A model generated the notes under the pieces. It saw only the letters and a program-made list of their open reading frames with translations, did no database searches and was not told the DNA's origin. A program made the position numbers and the translations under genes. DNA of 35,481 nucleotides from Bacteriovoracaceae bacterium UBA7317 (lineage in GTDB: Bacteria > Bdellovibrionota > Bacteriovoracia > Bacteriovoracales > Bacteriovoracaceae). Each line of letters begins with the position of its first letter. The stretch's first letter is position 1. Below, one piece after another: positions 16,872-24,146 of this stretch. The stretch lies in contig DKQD01000158.1 of NCBI GenBank assembly GCA_002474345.1, forward strand, positions 1-35,481. Reading direction: 5' to 3'.

Positions 16872-17642
16872 TTATTCTAGTTTTTTAAAGATATTTTTCA
16901 TAAATAAGATGAGATGAAAAGAGCAAACAACCAAACTTATTATAGCGAAATAGATATATATCCCTTTTGGAAATAATTCTGCCATACCAATATCTTTAAA
17001 AAAACCTACACCATTAGGAGTATCAAGGTTGGTTTGGAATAGAAAATGAGCACCTAAAGTAAAGCCTCTAGCTTGGTTCCAAAGTCTATGATCAAAATAA
17101 ACAGGCACAAGTGCAGATAAAAGAATAGGGATATGCATGCGGTACATATGAGGGTAGCTGCCTGCAACAAATGTAAAATTCCATATGGTATAACCTAAGA
17201 CCCAAAGAATTGGGATATTATAAAGAAAGTCTCTCCATTTTCCATCCTTATCAACAGAAATGGTGTCAGGGCCTGGAACTGTGATAGTAAGAATGAAACC
17301 TGCGGCTGCATTAATGAAATATCCTCCCTGAAAGTCTTTGACTGTAGCTTCCGCACAATTAACCATGAGAAGAAACTGAACTAGATAGAGCGCCCATTTT
17401 TTATCTGCCATTTTTGTAAAACGGATGGCCCATTTCCAAATAGAGGCAAGCCATACTGAGAATACTTTTGCATAAACAAACCAATCGGCACCCCACCGGG
17501 AGACCCAATAAGGGAGAGTTAAGAAAGGAAAGACGCTAAAAAAAAAGAGAAGTACTTTTGGATAACGTCTCAATATTTCGTTAATTAAAAGAAGAACGAA
17601 AAAATAAACAATAATGGAAAGAATCCACAAATAATTTTCCAC
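16872..17642 (-). CDS. multi-span membrane protein of unknown function, 256 aa
   Basis: The start is a GTG at 17642 with GAGGG 7 bases upstream. About six to seven hydrophobic spans are visible (around 5-22, 30-46, 83-100, 107-122, 146-162, 172-185 and 230-248). Conserved-looking polar segments include NCAEATVKDFQGG and TVPGPDTISVD. The arrangement recalls a DUF of integral membrane proteins (possibly DUF5692), but I am not certain. It stands alone, divergent from the CreA-family gene. Confidence 0.65.
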   Translation of the reverse strand: MENYLWILSIIVYFFVLLLINEILRRYPKVLLFFFSVFPFLTLPYWVSRWGADWFVYAKVFSVWLASIWKWAIRFTKMADKKWALYLVQFLLMVNCAEATVKDFQGGYFINAAAGFILTITVPGPDTISVDKDGKWRDFLYNIPILWVLGYTIWNFTFVAGSYPHMYRMHIPILLSALVPVYFDHRLWNQARGFTLGAHFLFQTNLDTPNGVGFFKDIGMAELFPKGIYIYFAIISLVVCSFHLILFMKNIFKKLE

Positions 17643-17781
17643 TTAATACCCTCTTAGATCATTATTTATCGGTACTGGTTGAAAAATCATAAAATTTAAT
17701 CTAATTATCATTAAAGAGGTTCATGATTTAATAATCACGGGTAGTTATAGATTGACTCCCCTCTTAATTAGGACATTTTAA

Positions 17782-18225
17782 ATGACAAGAAAATTAATTG
17801 TTTTTCCTGCTTTTTACGCATTTTGCCTTCTATTTGTTGGCGTGACTGGGGCCTTTGGTGAAACAATTGGCACCGTTTCTACGAAAGGCGTTCTTTTTAA
17901 AGATAAGTTGAATGTAGAGGCTTTTGATGACCCTACAATAGGAGGTGTAACTTGTTATACAACTGTCCATAAGAGGGCCTTAAGCTTCACAGATAGCTCT
18001 AGTTCTAGCCTGGCATGCCGTCAAACGGGAAAAATAATGGGAAATCTTGCCAGTCAAAAGAACGTTTTTTCTCAATCAAAGAGTTTATTTTTTAAAAAAA
18101 CGGTTGTTGATAGGTTTTATGATTCAACTCGAAACGTCTTAGTTTACTTGACCTACACCAAAGGGGTAAGCAAAAGAAATACCTCTCATTCTCTTTCTAC
18201 TGTTGTCATCAGGCCCTGGAACTAG
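17782..18225 (+). CDS. creA: CreA family protein, 147 aa
   Basis: The first 27 or so residues are a Sec signal peptide ending GAFGE. The mature part matches E. coli CreA along its length: EAFDDPTIGGVTCYTTV, SLACRQTG, FKKTVVDRFYDSTRNVLVYLTYT and the terminal VIRPWN. Two conserved cysteines (in VTCY and LACR) may form a disulfide. The biochemical role of CreA is not established even in E. coli. TAGGA lies 8 bases before the ATG. No creBCD genes are adjacent. Confidence 0.85.
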   Translation: MTRKLIVFPAFYAFCLLFVGVTGAFGETIGTVSTKGVLFKDKLNVEAFDDPTIGGVTCYTTVHKRALSFTDSSSSSLACRQTGKIMGNLASQKNVFSQSKSLFFKKTVVDRFYDSTRNVLVYLTYTKGVSKRNTSHSLSTVVIRPWN

Positions 18226-18259
18226 TCGCCAAGAGCCTTCTTTTTGTTTATGATTAATT

Positions 18260-18301
18260 CTTAGTTCGTTCGCCTCTTAAAATGCTGAGGCGAAAGCTAA
18301 G
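18260..18301 (+). promoter_or_regulatory. structured 5' leader hairpin before the AI-2E transporter gene
   Basis: An 8-bp perfect stem TTCGCCTC/GAGGCGAA (18269-18276 with 18287-18294) is extended by an outer CTTAG/CTAAG stem (18260-18264 with 18297-18301). The outer arm runs into the ribosome site AAGGAGGG at 18299-18306. There is no U tract, so it is not a usual terminator; it could affect ribosome access. Confidence 0.45.
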
Positions 18302-18309
18302 GAGGGATC

Positions 18310-19377
18310 ATGGATCAGGATCAAAATTTAAATAGGGCCAATATCTTCTTTTGGTTGGCCTTTTTTTTTCTTCTTTTCCTAAATTGGGTTATTTTCCAAC
18401 CTATTTTGGGGCCCCTTGTTTTTGGAGCCATTTTAGCAGGGTCTTTTTATCCGGTTTTTGAAAAAATTCAAGGGAAAGGCAAGATTGGGATAAATAGTGC
18501 TGCTACTCTTACCTGTTTAATTATTCTTGTTCTTGTCTTTTTCCCTCTGGCTTATTTAGTTATCCAGTTATCTAGTGAGTCCCTAAAGCTTTATCAGTCA
18601 GTCGCAGAAGGACTTTCTGAGAAAGACGTTAAAGACTTTCTTTTTGGAGACGGTGTTTTTAGTGAACTGATTAAAAAAACTTTAAAACCTTTTGGTATTG
18701 ATTTTGGGCCTGAGTTTTTGAAGGCCAAAATTCTTCCTTATTTTAAGTCCTTATCGACTTGGATGTTGTCCGTGTTTAATTCATGGGTTTCAAATTTTCT
18801 TTCATTTTGTTTCGATTTTGTGATCATGTTACTCGTAATTTTTGGTCTTTTTTCGGAAGGAAAGTCCCTCAAAAGCTTTGCTTTTAAGTTGTCACCATTG
18901 CCTGATTCTTGGGAACAATTGATTGTCGATAAGTTTAACCAGATGAACTATGTTACTCTTGTCTGCAATGGAATTGGTGGTGTCCTTCAAGGTGGCCTTG
19001 CGACTATTGGGTTTGCTTTCTCTGGAATCGGATCTTTAAGCCTATGGTTTACAATGATGAGTCTTCTTGCATTTGTTCCTCTTGTGGGAATAAGTCTAGT
19101 CTATATTCCTGCTTGTCTTTATTTTTTTGTTGTTGGGAAGGTGTGGACCTCGATTCTTCTTTTTATCTATTGTACTGTGGTTTCTTTGGTCGTTGAGAAG
19201 GGTTTTAAGCCAAGCTTTATTGGTCAAAGGGTTGGGATTAGCTCCTTGCTTGTTCTCTTTTACATCATTGGTGGTATGAGTGTTTTTGGTATGGCGGGAA
19301 TTTTTTATGGTCCACTTATATGCACCATTTTTTTAACAGCGGTTGGTATCTATCACGATAAGTATGAAAGTTCTTAA
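18310..19377 (+). CDS. AI-2E/PerM family transporter, 355 aa
   Basis: The family pattern is clear: an N-terminal hairpin of spans (about 12-50), a third span (about 60-85), an extended soluble region (about 90-150) and a C-terminal cluster of spans (155-345). It includes the GIGGVLQGGLATIGF and FVPLVGISLVYIPA blocks and the terminal MAGIFYGPLICTIF. Members include the E. coli TqsA autoinducer-2 exporter and many of unknown substrate, some linked to sodium/proton antiport, so the substrate is open. AAGGAGGG lies 3 bases before the ATG, inside a structured leader. Confidence 0.85.
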   Translation: MDQDQNLNRANIFFWLAFFFLLFLNWVIFQPILGPLVFGAILAGSFYPVFEKIQGKGKIGINSAATLTCLIILVLVFFPLAYLVIQLSSESLKLYQSVAEGLSEKDVKDFLFGDGVFSELIKKTLKPFGIDFGPEFLKAKILPYFKSLSTWMLSVFNSWVSNFLSFCFDFVIMLLVIFGLFSEGKSLKSFAFKLSPLPDSWEQLIVDKFNQMNYVTLVCNGIGGVLQGGLATIGFAFSGIGSLSLWFTMMSLLAFVPLVGISLVYIPACLYFFVVGKVWTSILLFIYCTVVSLVVEKGFKPSFIGQRVGISSLLVLFYIIGGMSVFGMAGIFYGPLICTIFLTAVGIYHDKYESS

Positions 19378-19387
19378 TAAGATTCAT

Positions 19388-19441
19388 AAGCGTGGAACAA
19401 ATAGAACAAAAGTCGTTGTAGAACAAAAGCGTGGAACAAAT
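19388..19441. repeat. short direct repeats with a GAACAAA core
   Basis: AAGCGTGGAACAAAT occurs at 19388-19402 and 19427-19441. Between them TAGAACAAAAG occurs at 19402-19412 and 19419-19429. The core GAACAAA thus appears four times in 54 bp, between the ends of two convergent genes. The function is unknown. Confidence 0.7.
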
Positions 19442-19458
19442 TGAGGCTTTAGCTTCTT

Positions 19459-19908
19459 TTAGTATTTTCTTAAAGTGAGTGAGAGAGGTCTTTCAGTGTT
19501 CCTCCAGTGAGGAATTATGAGAAGGCCTTTAAACTTGTCCTTGGAATTAACATTCAGGCGAACGAAAACGGTGTAAACAGGCCCTAGCAATCTGTCGGCC
19601 TTACTTTCTTTAACTTTTAACCTGATAACGGAAGGAATCTTTATTCCCTTAATATTTTGGTGCGAGACAAGTTTGTCCTTCCCCCTAATAAGTTTGTAAA
19701 GTTTTATTGAAAGCTCTTGGTCTGGTTCTTGAATAAGGAATTTAGAAATTTCTTGGTCTATTTCTAATGAAAGAGGCAGGACTTTTCTTTTAAAACTTTT
19801 TTTGATGGCCAAGGGTTCTGGAGGGGTACTGCAAGAATTAAAAAAAAGAAATAAGCTTACAAAAAGTAAATGGTGAGGTGAGAGAAAGTCTTTTCTTGTT
19901 CGCTTCAT
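19459..19908 (-). CDS. lipoprotein of unknown function, 149 aa
   Basis: The N-terminus has a basic n-region, a hydrophobic core (LLFVSLFLFF) and a lipobox-like FNSC with the lipidated cysteine at residue 26, so it should be a lipoprotein. The mature part is basic, about 120 residues, with a probable beta-rich domain (VIRLKVKES, VYTVFVRLNV). I recognise no family. It looks like a single gene, divergent from the FecR-domain gene. Confidence 0.65.
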   Translation of the reverse strand: MKRTRKDFLSPHHLLFVSLFLFFNSCSTPPEPLAIKKSFKRKVLPLSLEIDQEISKFLIQEPDQELSIKLYKLIRGKDKLVSHQNIKGIKIPSVIRLKVKESKADRLLGPVYTVFVRLNVNSKDKFKGLLIIPHWRNTERPLSLTLRKY

Positions 19909-20005
19909 TATTCTAGTTTATCAACCTTAAACCCTTGGCTCAATTAGAATCTTAAAGAACCGATAAAGGAATTTTTAAAAACATTATTCAAATGAGATAC
20001 GCTTT

Positions 20006-20662
20006 ATGTTTGCAACTTCTTTCAATGTTTTTCGTAAAATATATATTTTAGTTTCAATATTGTTTTCTTTTCAATTTTTTTCATACCAAAACTCATGCTT
20101 TGCTTTGACCAATTTTCAAGTTGAAACGCTTAAAGGAGAGAGCTCATATAATCAAAGGGTGTTGAAAAAAGGGGATAAGCTGAAAAAAAGTGGACTTTTG
20201 AAAGTTTCGAAAAAAAGTTTTTTGGGCATTCTTTTGCCTGATTGGAACGCACGTATTGTTTTAGCTCCCGGAAGTCAACTTGAAATAAACTTTGGGTCTG
20301 AAAAGGAGAAAAAGCTTCTTTTAAAAAAAGGAGCTTTAAGGTGGACCAGTCTTAAAGAAGGAAAACCTGAAGATTTGAAGGAAAAAACGAGAAGAGGGTT
20401 TCTATTCACTCAAAAGGCCAAGATTGTCATTCGGGGAACAGATTTTATAATCCAGCAAGGGGTTGCTTTTAATGAAACTGAGCTTGTTGTATTGGATGGC
20501 AAAGTTTTGTTTCAGTCCCTCAGTGATGAGGAAGACTATGTTGTTTTGAAATCACCCTTTTGGGTAGGAATAGGAGGAAGGTTTACTTCAAAAATAGGGA
20601 AACCGATTGAACTGAATAAGAAAATAAAATCTTTTTACGGGTTAATATTACATGTTCAATGA
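20006..20662 (+). CDS. exported FecR-domain protein, 218 aa
   Basis: A signal peptide spans about residues 10-34 and ends SCFA. The mature part is a FecR domain: GESSYNQRVLKKGDKLKKSG, GSQLEINFG, LLLKKGALRW, KIVIRGTDFIIQ and TELVVLDGKVLF, the regular strand-turn pattern of this fold. Unlike anti-sigma FecR there is no cytoplasmic segment and no sigma-factor gene nearby, so it is one of the free-standing periplasmic FecR proteins, whose role is unclear. The ribosome site is weak. Confidence 0.75.
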   Translation: MFATSFNVFRKIYILVSILFSFQFFSYQNSCFALTNFQVETLKGESSYNQRVLKKGDKLKKSGLLKVSKKSFLGILLPDWNARIVLAPGSQLEINFGSEKEKKLLLKKGALRWTSLKEGKPEDLKEKTRRGFLFTQKAKIVIRGTDFIIQQGVAFNETELVVLDGKVLFQSLSDEEDYVVLKSPFWVGIGGRFTSKIGKPIELNKKIKSFYGLILHVQ

Positions 20663-20778
20663 CATAAAAGCTTGTCATAAGAATTAGAATCAGCAGAGAA
20701 GTACAATCTTTCAAAATTAAGTTATGGTCTGTATGTGCTTGAAATTATGATCTTAACTTTCCCTTAGGTTTTCAATTT

Positions 20779-20823
20779 TGAGAAATCTCATGGTGTTTAA
20801 AATATATAAATTAAGATTTCTCA
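20779..20823. promoter_or_regulatory. long dyad TGAGAAATCT-N25-AGATTTCTCA, putative TetR operator
   Basis: Perfect 10-base arms at 20779-20788 and 20814-20823 flank an AT-rich spacer containing TATATA, 24-68 bases before the TetR-family start. Autorepressor sites usually lie here. The spacer is long for one TetR dimer, so two half-site dimers or a leader hairpin are also possible. Confidence 0.45.
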
Positions 20824-20846
20824 GTAGGGACAAAAAAGGATTTGTC

Positions 20847-21458
20847 ATGAAAAAATCTGAAAAAACGAGGCTGCGGATTTTAGAAGCGACTCAAGAGCTT
20901 ATTAAAGAGAAGGGCTTTGAAAGCGCTTCTGTAAGGGAAATAGCCAAAAGAGCTTCGGTTAATGTGGCATCTATCAATTACTATTTTTCAAAAAAAGAAA
21001 ACCTTATGGGTGAAATTCTTATTCTTCTCTCTGAGGAACTTTTTAATAGCTTAAAGGAAAATATAGAAAGTCATGGTGATCAACTCAATATTGAGAGTTT
21101 AGGTCTTAAAATTTATGATGTTCTCAAGGAAAATGAAGGCCTCCACTCTAATTTTAAGAAGATGCTTTTCGATTCGGGGATTATGAGTACAAAGCGTGTT
21201 AAAGAAAAAGCTGAGAATGGAAGTTTAACCCCTGGGCATACATTTATCCTCGATTTTTTAAAAGAAAAAGAATCAGACATTGAATATGAGAGAATCTCAC
21301 TTCACCTCTGGGGGCTGATTGATCAAGCCCTTTATCTGGCGCACGGAGCCTATGGCGAGGTAAACGGGCCTCTTGGGCATGGGCATATTTATGTCAGGGA
21401 TAGCCTACTTAAGTCGATTCAGGATTTTGAAAAGTCATTTGCGAAAGACCCCCATTAA
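20847..21458 (+). CDS. TetR/AcrR-family transcription regulator, 203 aa
   Basis: The ATG at 20847 has AAAAAGGA 6 bases upstream; the open frame to 20778 crosses a palindrome and is not used. The DNA-binding domain is typical: RILEATQELIKEKGFESASV, then the helix-turn-helix REIAKRASVNVASINYYFSKKENLM (about 29-53). The VASINYYF form resembles the CecR/YbiH branch. The C-terminal ligand domain (about 60-200) has several histidines near 155-185 but no diagnostic motif. The likely target is its own promoter; other targets and ligand are unknown. It is convergent with dapD. Confidence 0.85.
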   Translation: MKKSEKTRLRILEATQELIKEKGFESASVREIAKRASVNVASINYYFSKKENLMGEILILLSEELFNSLKENIESHGDQLNIESLGLKIYDVLKENEGLHSNFKKMLFDSGIMSTKRVKEKAENGSLTPGHTFILDFLKEKESDIEYERISLHLWGLIDQALYLAHGAYGEVNGPLGHGHIYVRDSLLKSIQDFEKSFAKDPH

Positions 21459-21481
21459 AAGGGGTCGATCCTCTGTTTTTT
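21447..21481 (+). terminator. terminator after the TetR gene
   Basis: GACCCC/GGGGTC pairs across an 8-base loop that includes the stop codon. A T6 run follows 9 bases later. It lies between convergent genes and may be bidirectional. Confidence 0.5.
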
Positions 21482-21494
21482 AGTTTAAAGCTTT

Positions 21495-22238
21495 TTACCT
21501 TAATAAAGACTCTAGCTCTAAAGAGGCGTCACTTTTTTCATCCCTATATTTAATAATAAGGGCACAATTTAAGGCAAGGCCTTGTTCTTTTGCCCAAGGG
21601 TTTTTTGAATTAATTGGTCTGGAGCCAGGTACAACCACAGCATTTGCTGGAATAGGCGCCCCTTTTTCCAATAACCTTTCATTGATGCAATCATAAATAG
21701 GAACGCCTTTAGACAATGAAACTCCTGGGGCGATGACAGCACGGGGTCCAATTTGAATACCTTCAACGATAACTGACCCAGCACCAATAAAGGCATCATC
21801 TTCTATTATGACGGGAGTGAGTCCAATCGGCTCTAAAACACCACCAATTTGAACTCCTGCAGAGAGGTGGACTCTTTTTCCAATTTGTGCACAGGATCCT
21901 ACAAGAGCATGGCTATCAACCATCGTACCCTCATCAACATAAGCGCCAATGTTTATATATGAAGGAGGCATTATGATGACTCCAGAAGCAACATAAGCTC
22001 CAGACCTAACTGAACTTCCACCAGGCACTAGTCGAATATTTCTTTGAGGAGTAAAAGATTGCGGCATTAAGTTGTGCTTATCCACAAAGCCACTTTCCTC
22101 AACCAAGTGACCTGCTTTGAAGGCCTCTAAAATCATTTCTTTTACAGCAGTGTTTGCAACCCATTTACCTTCAACCTTTTCTGCAGATCTTAGTTCACCA
22201 GTTTCTAATTTCTCAATGACAGTTTTCCAATTATTCAT
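21495..22238 (-). CDS. dapD: tetrahydrodipicolinate N-acyltransferase, 247 aa
   Basis: The enzyme acylates tetrahydrodipicolinate in the lysine/meso-diaminopimelate pathway. The N-terminal helices (about 1-60) contain ELRSAEKVEGKWV, and the rest is a left-handed beta-helix of hexapeptide repeats with the family signature PPSYINIGAYVDEGTMVDSH, GSCAQIGKRVHLSAGVQIGG and EDDAFIGAGS. These match DapD (succinyl-CoA type), slightly shorter than E. coli's 274 residues. Whether it uses succinyl- or acetyl-CoA cannot be told by eye. It is the third gene of dapBAD, 21 bases after dapA. Confidence 0.92.
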   Translation of the reverse strand: MNNWKTVIEKLETGELRSAEKVEGKWVANTAVKEMILEAFKAGHLVEESGFVDKHNLMPQSFTPQRNIRLVPGGSSVRSGAYVASGVIIMPPSYINIGAYVDEGTMVDSHALVGSCAQIGKRVHLSAGVQIGGVLEPIGLTPVIIEDDAFIGAGSVIVEGIQIGPRAVIAPGVSLSKGVPIYDCINERLLEKGAPIPANAVVVPGSRPINSKNPWAKEQGLALNCALIIKYRDEKSDASLELESLLR

Positions 22239-22259
22239 AGCAATTATTCCTTTTATTGT

Positions 22260-23159
22260 TTAGCAGGATTCTTGAAGCCACCTTTCAACGAGTTTATTGG
22301 CTTCTTTGAGTTCATCTATACTTTTTAGGTCTTCGTGATGGAGAGGTAATTTACAATGAGCTGACTCAATAATAGAAACCTCTTTAAGAAGTCTTTTGAC
22401 TGGGACCGGGTTGCTGGCCGTAAAAAGTGAGTCAGAAGCTTTTTTCCAAAGAGAGGCTTCTTCTTTTGTCAGTCTATTTTCGAGGCATTTTCTTACGTAG
22501 TGACCAGTCGCGAGAGGCCAACTGTTAGAGGCCACAGAAATAAGACCTTCAGCACCCTCTCTGGCAAAAGCAGGCATCATAGCATCGTCACCGCTGTAAA
22601 TTTTTATATGTGGAACTGTACTCTTATACTTTTTAAATTCTTCAACCGATCCACTTGCTTCCTTAATTCCCCAAAATAGAGGATGGTCCTTAAGCTTTTT
22701 AAGAGCATTAAATGAGAGAGGTGTCCCTGCTCTTGATGGGACATTGTAGAGTACGCTCGGTTTTGTAGAAGCGTCTAACAATGCTTTAAACCAATGGTAT
22801 TGGCCTAAGTCTCCGGGTTTTGCGTATAGAGGGGTCACCATCAGGTAGGCATCTATGGGATACTCCTCTAAAGTCTTTAACCACTGAAGAGTGGTAGGCA
22901 GGTGGATACCAGGAACTCCACACATAATAGGTATATTGAGGCCCTGGTTAAAGCAAAAGTCTAATATACCCCTCTTCTCTTCTTCATTAAGGTTTAAGGC
23001 CTCGCCTGTACTACCCAGAATAAGGACCCCATGTGAGGCTTTTTCTTGCTCTTTAAGAAGTTTCAAAAGCGAGTCATAATCGACTTCCCCTGACTGTTTG
23101 AGTGGAGTAACCATAGCGGTCCAGATAATCGTTTTGTCTAAGCTAGGCTTTATTTTCAT
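22260..23159 (-). CDS. dapA: 4-hydroxy-tetrahydrodipicolinate synthase, 299 aa
   Basis: This class I aldolase condenses pyruvate with aspartate semialdehyde, the first step committed to lysine and diaminopimelate. Active-site residues are visible: Schiff-base K166 in FWGIKEASG, Y138 and R143 in VLYNVPSRAG, Y112 in TPLYAKP, and the GSTGE loop at 49-53, where Ser stands in for the first Thr of the usual TTG. The start codon overlaps the dapB stop by 4 bases (ATGA), so the two are translationally coupled. Confidence 0.95.
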   Translation of the reverse strand: MKIKPSLDKTIIWTAMVTPLKQSGEVDYDSLLKLLKEQEKASHGVLILGSTGEALNLNEEEKRGILDFCFNQGLNIPIMCGVPGIHLPTTLQWLKTLEEYPIDAYLMVTPLYAKPGDLGQYHWFKALLDASTKPSVLYNVPSRAGTPLSFNALKKLKDHPLFWGIKEASGSVEEFKKYKSTVPHIKIYSGDDAMMPAFAREGAEGLISVASNSWPLATGHYVRKCLENRLTKEEASLWKKASDSLFTASNPVPVKRLLKEVSIIESAHCKLPLHHEDLKSIDELKEANKLVERWLQESC

Positions 23160-23869
23160 TTAAACAACTCCTTTTTTGCAATTTCGGAAAAAGGTAAGAG
23201 GCCTGAGGGCCAGCTACCCTTAAGGATCCTTTTTGAAGCCCAGAGTGCCCCGTGGGCAAACACTTTTCTATCGAGGGCCTCATGCCTTAGAGAAATATTT
23301 TCAAATTCTGTCTTTAAAGAGAGCTCATGGGTACCTACAACATCCCCAACTCTTTCAGAAGTTATCGAGGCCTTTTTTGAAAGCCAATCCTGCCAACTCA
23401 GTGCTGTACCACTGGGAGAGTCAAGCTTTTTGGTATGGTGAATATCGTGGATTGAAAAATTTGGTTCTCGATCAAATAATTGATTTGCTTTACCCATAAT
23501 TTCAATCACCTCTTTAACGAGGTTCATACCAAGCGCAAAATTTGATCCATAAACCCATGTCAAGTTTTTCCTTTTTAGGCTTTCTCCAAGGCCTGAGGGC
23601 CAGCTAAAGCCTGTACTACCTGTCACAACAGGCTTTTCTACTTCAATTAAAAGGGGGATAAGCTCTTTAAAGGGTTCTCCTGGTAAAAAGGAGAGGATTA
23701 CATCTTTACTCTTCAAATCCTCGAAAGTAGGGGGCTTTTGACGGTGAAAGGTTGTCAACTCTATTGAAAAACCGGCTTCTTTTCTCGACTCATTTTCTTG
23801 ATTAACAAGGTCGATAACTTTTGACCCGGTTTTTCCTCGACCTAAAAGGGCCAATTTCAGTTTCGCCAT
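23156..23869 (-). CDS. dapB: 4-hydroxy-tetrahydrodipicolinate reductase, 237 aa
   Basis: It reduces the DapA product with NAD(P)H. The nucleotide-binding loop is ALLGRGKTGSKV (8-19), a variant of GxxGxxG. The catalytic block HDIHHTKKLDSPSGTA (141-156) has the paired histidines, lysine and SGTA of all DapB proteins. VTGSTGFS and YGSNFALGMNL are also family blocks. At 237 residues it is shorter than E. coli DapB (273), as in several phyla. It is the first gene of dapBAD, with GGGAG before the ATG and a hairpin plus repeats in its leader. Confidence 0.93.
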   Translation of the reverse strand: MAKLKLALLGRGKTGSKVIDLVNQENESRKEAGFSIELTTFHRQKPPTFEDLKSKDVILSFLPGEPFKELIPLLIEVEKPVVTGSTGFSWPSGLGESLKRKNLTWVYGSNFALGMNLVKEVIEIMGKANQLFDREPNFSIHDIHHTKKLDSPSGTALSWQDWLSKKASITSERVGDVVGTHELSLKTEFENISLRHEALDRKVFAHGALWASKRILKGSWPSGLLPFSEIAKKELFK

Positions 23870-23901
23870 GGCTGTTTCTCCCTGAAATTAAAGCGCTAAT
23901 G

Positions 23902-23944
23902 TAGTACGGATCATTTGAAAAGGCAAAAAGCTAGTACGAATGAT
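23902..23944. promoter_or_regulatory. direct repeats TAGTACG(G/A)AT(C/G)AT ahead of dapB
   Basis: Two 13-base copies, 11 of 13 identical, begin at 23902 and 23932, exactly 30 bases apart (about three helical turns). They lie 33-75 bases before the dapB start, between it and the hairpin at 23969-24008. They look like paired regulator sites near a promoter. Confidence 0.4.
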
Positions 23945-23962
23945 CAGGGATGAAAAGCTATA

Positions 23963-24008
23963 AAAAACAAGCTTTTGGGTAGCAAAGGGGGGGGCCACCC
24001 AAAAGCTT
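23963..24008 (-). terminator. intrinsic terminator or attenuator in the dapB leader
   Basis: A perfect 12-bp stem AAGCTTTTGGGT/ACCCAAAAGCTT (23997-24008 with 23969-23980) encloses a C-rich loop (a run of eight G on the plus strand). On the minus strand it is followed by GTTTTTTATAG. It ends 94 bases before dapB, with no minus-strand gene upstream. That placement fits an attenuator or the 3' end of a small RNA. Confidence 0.55.
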
Positions 24009-24146
24009 AATTACCCAAAGAAAAATAAGATAATTTTGCTTTGTGTAACCAACCAAGTCGGTTAAAAAAAAGAAAACCGTAGGCTTTTTTGAAAAAAAAA
24101 GAAAAACTTAATAAGATGAGTAAACCTTTTTAATGGAGTGTAAAAA

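Noticed and set aside
23870..24146. Lysine riboswitch before dapB
   Set aside because: The conserved five-helix core of that class is not visible; only a simple hairpin with a U tract is seen.
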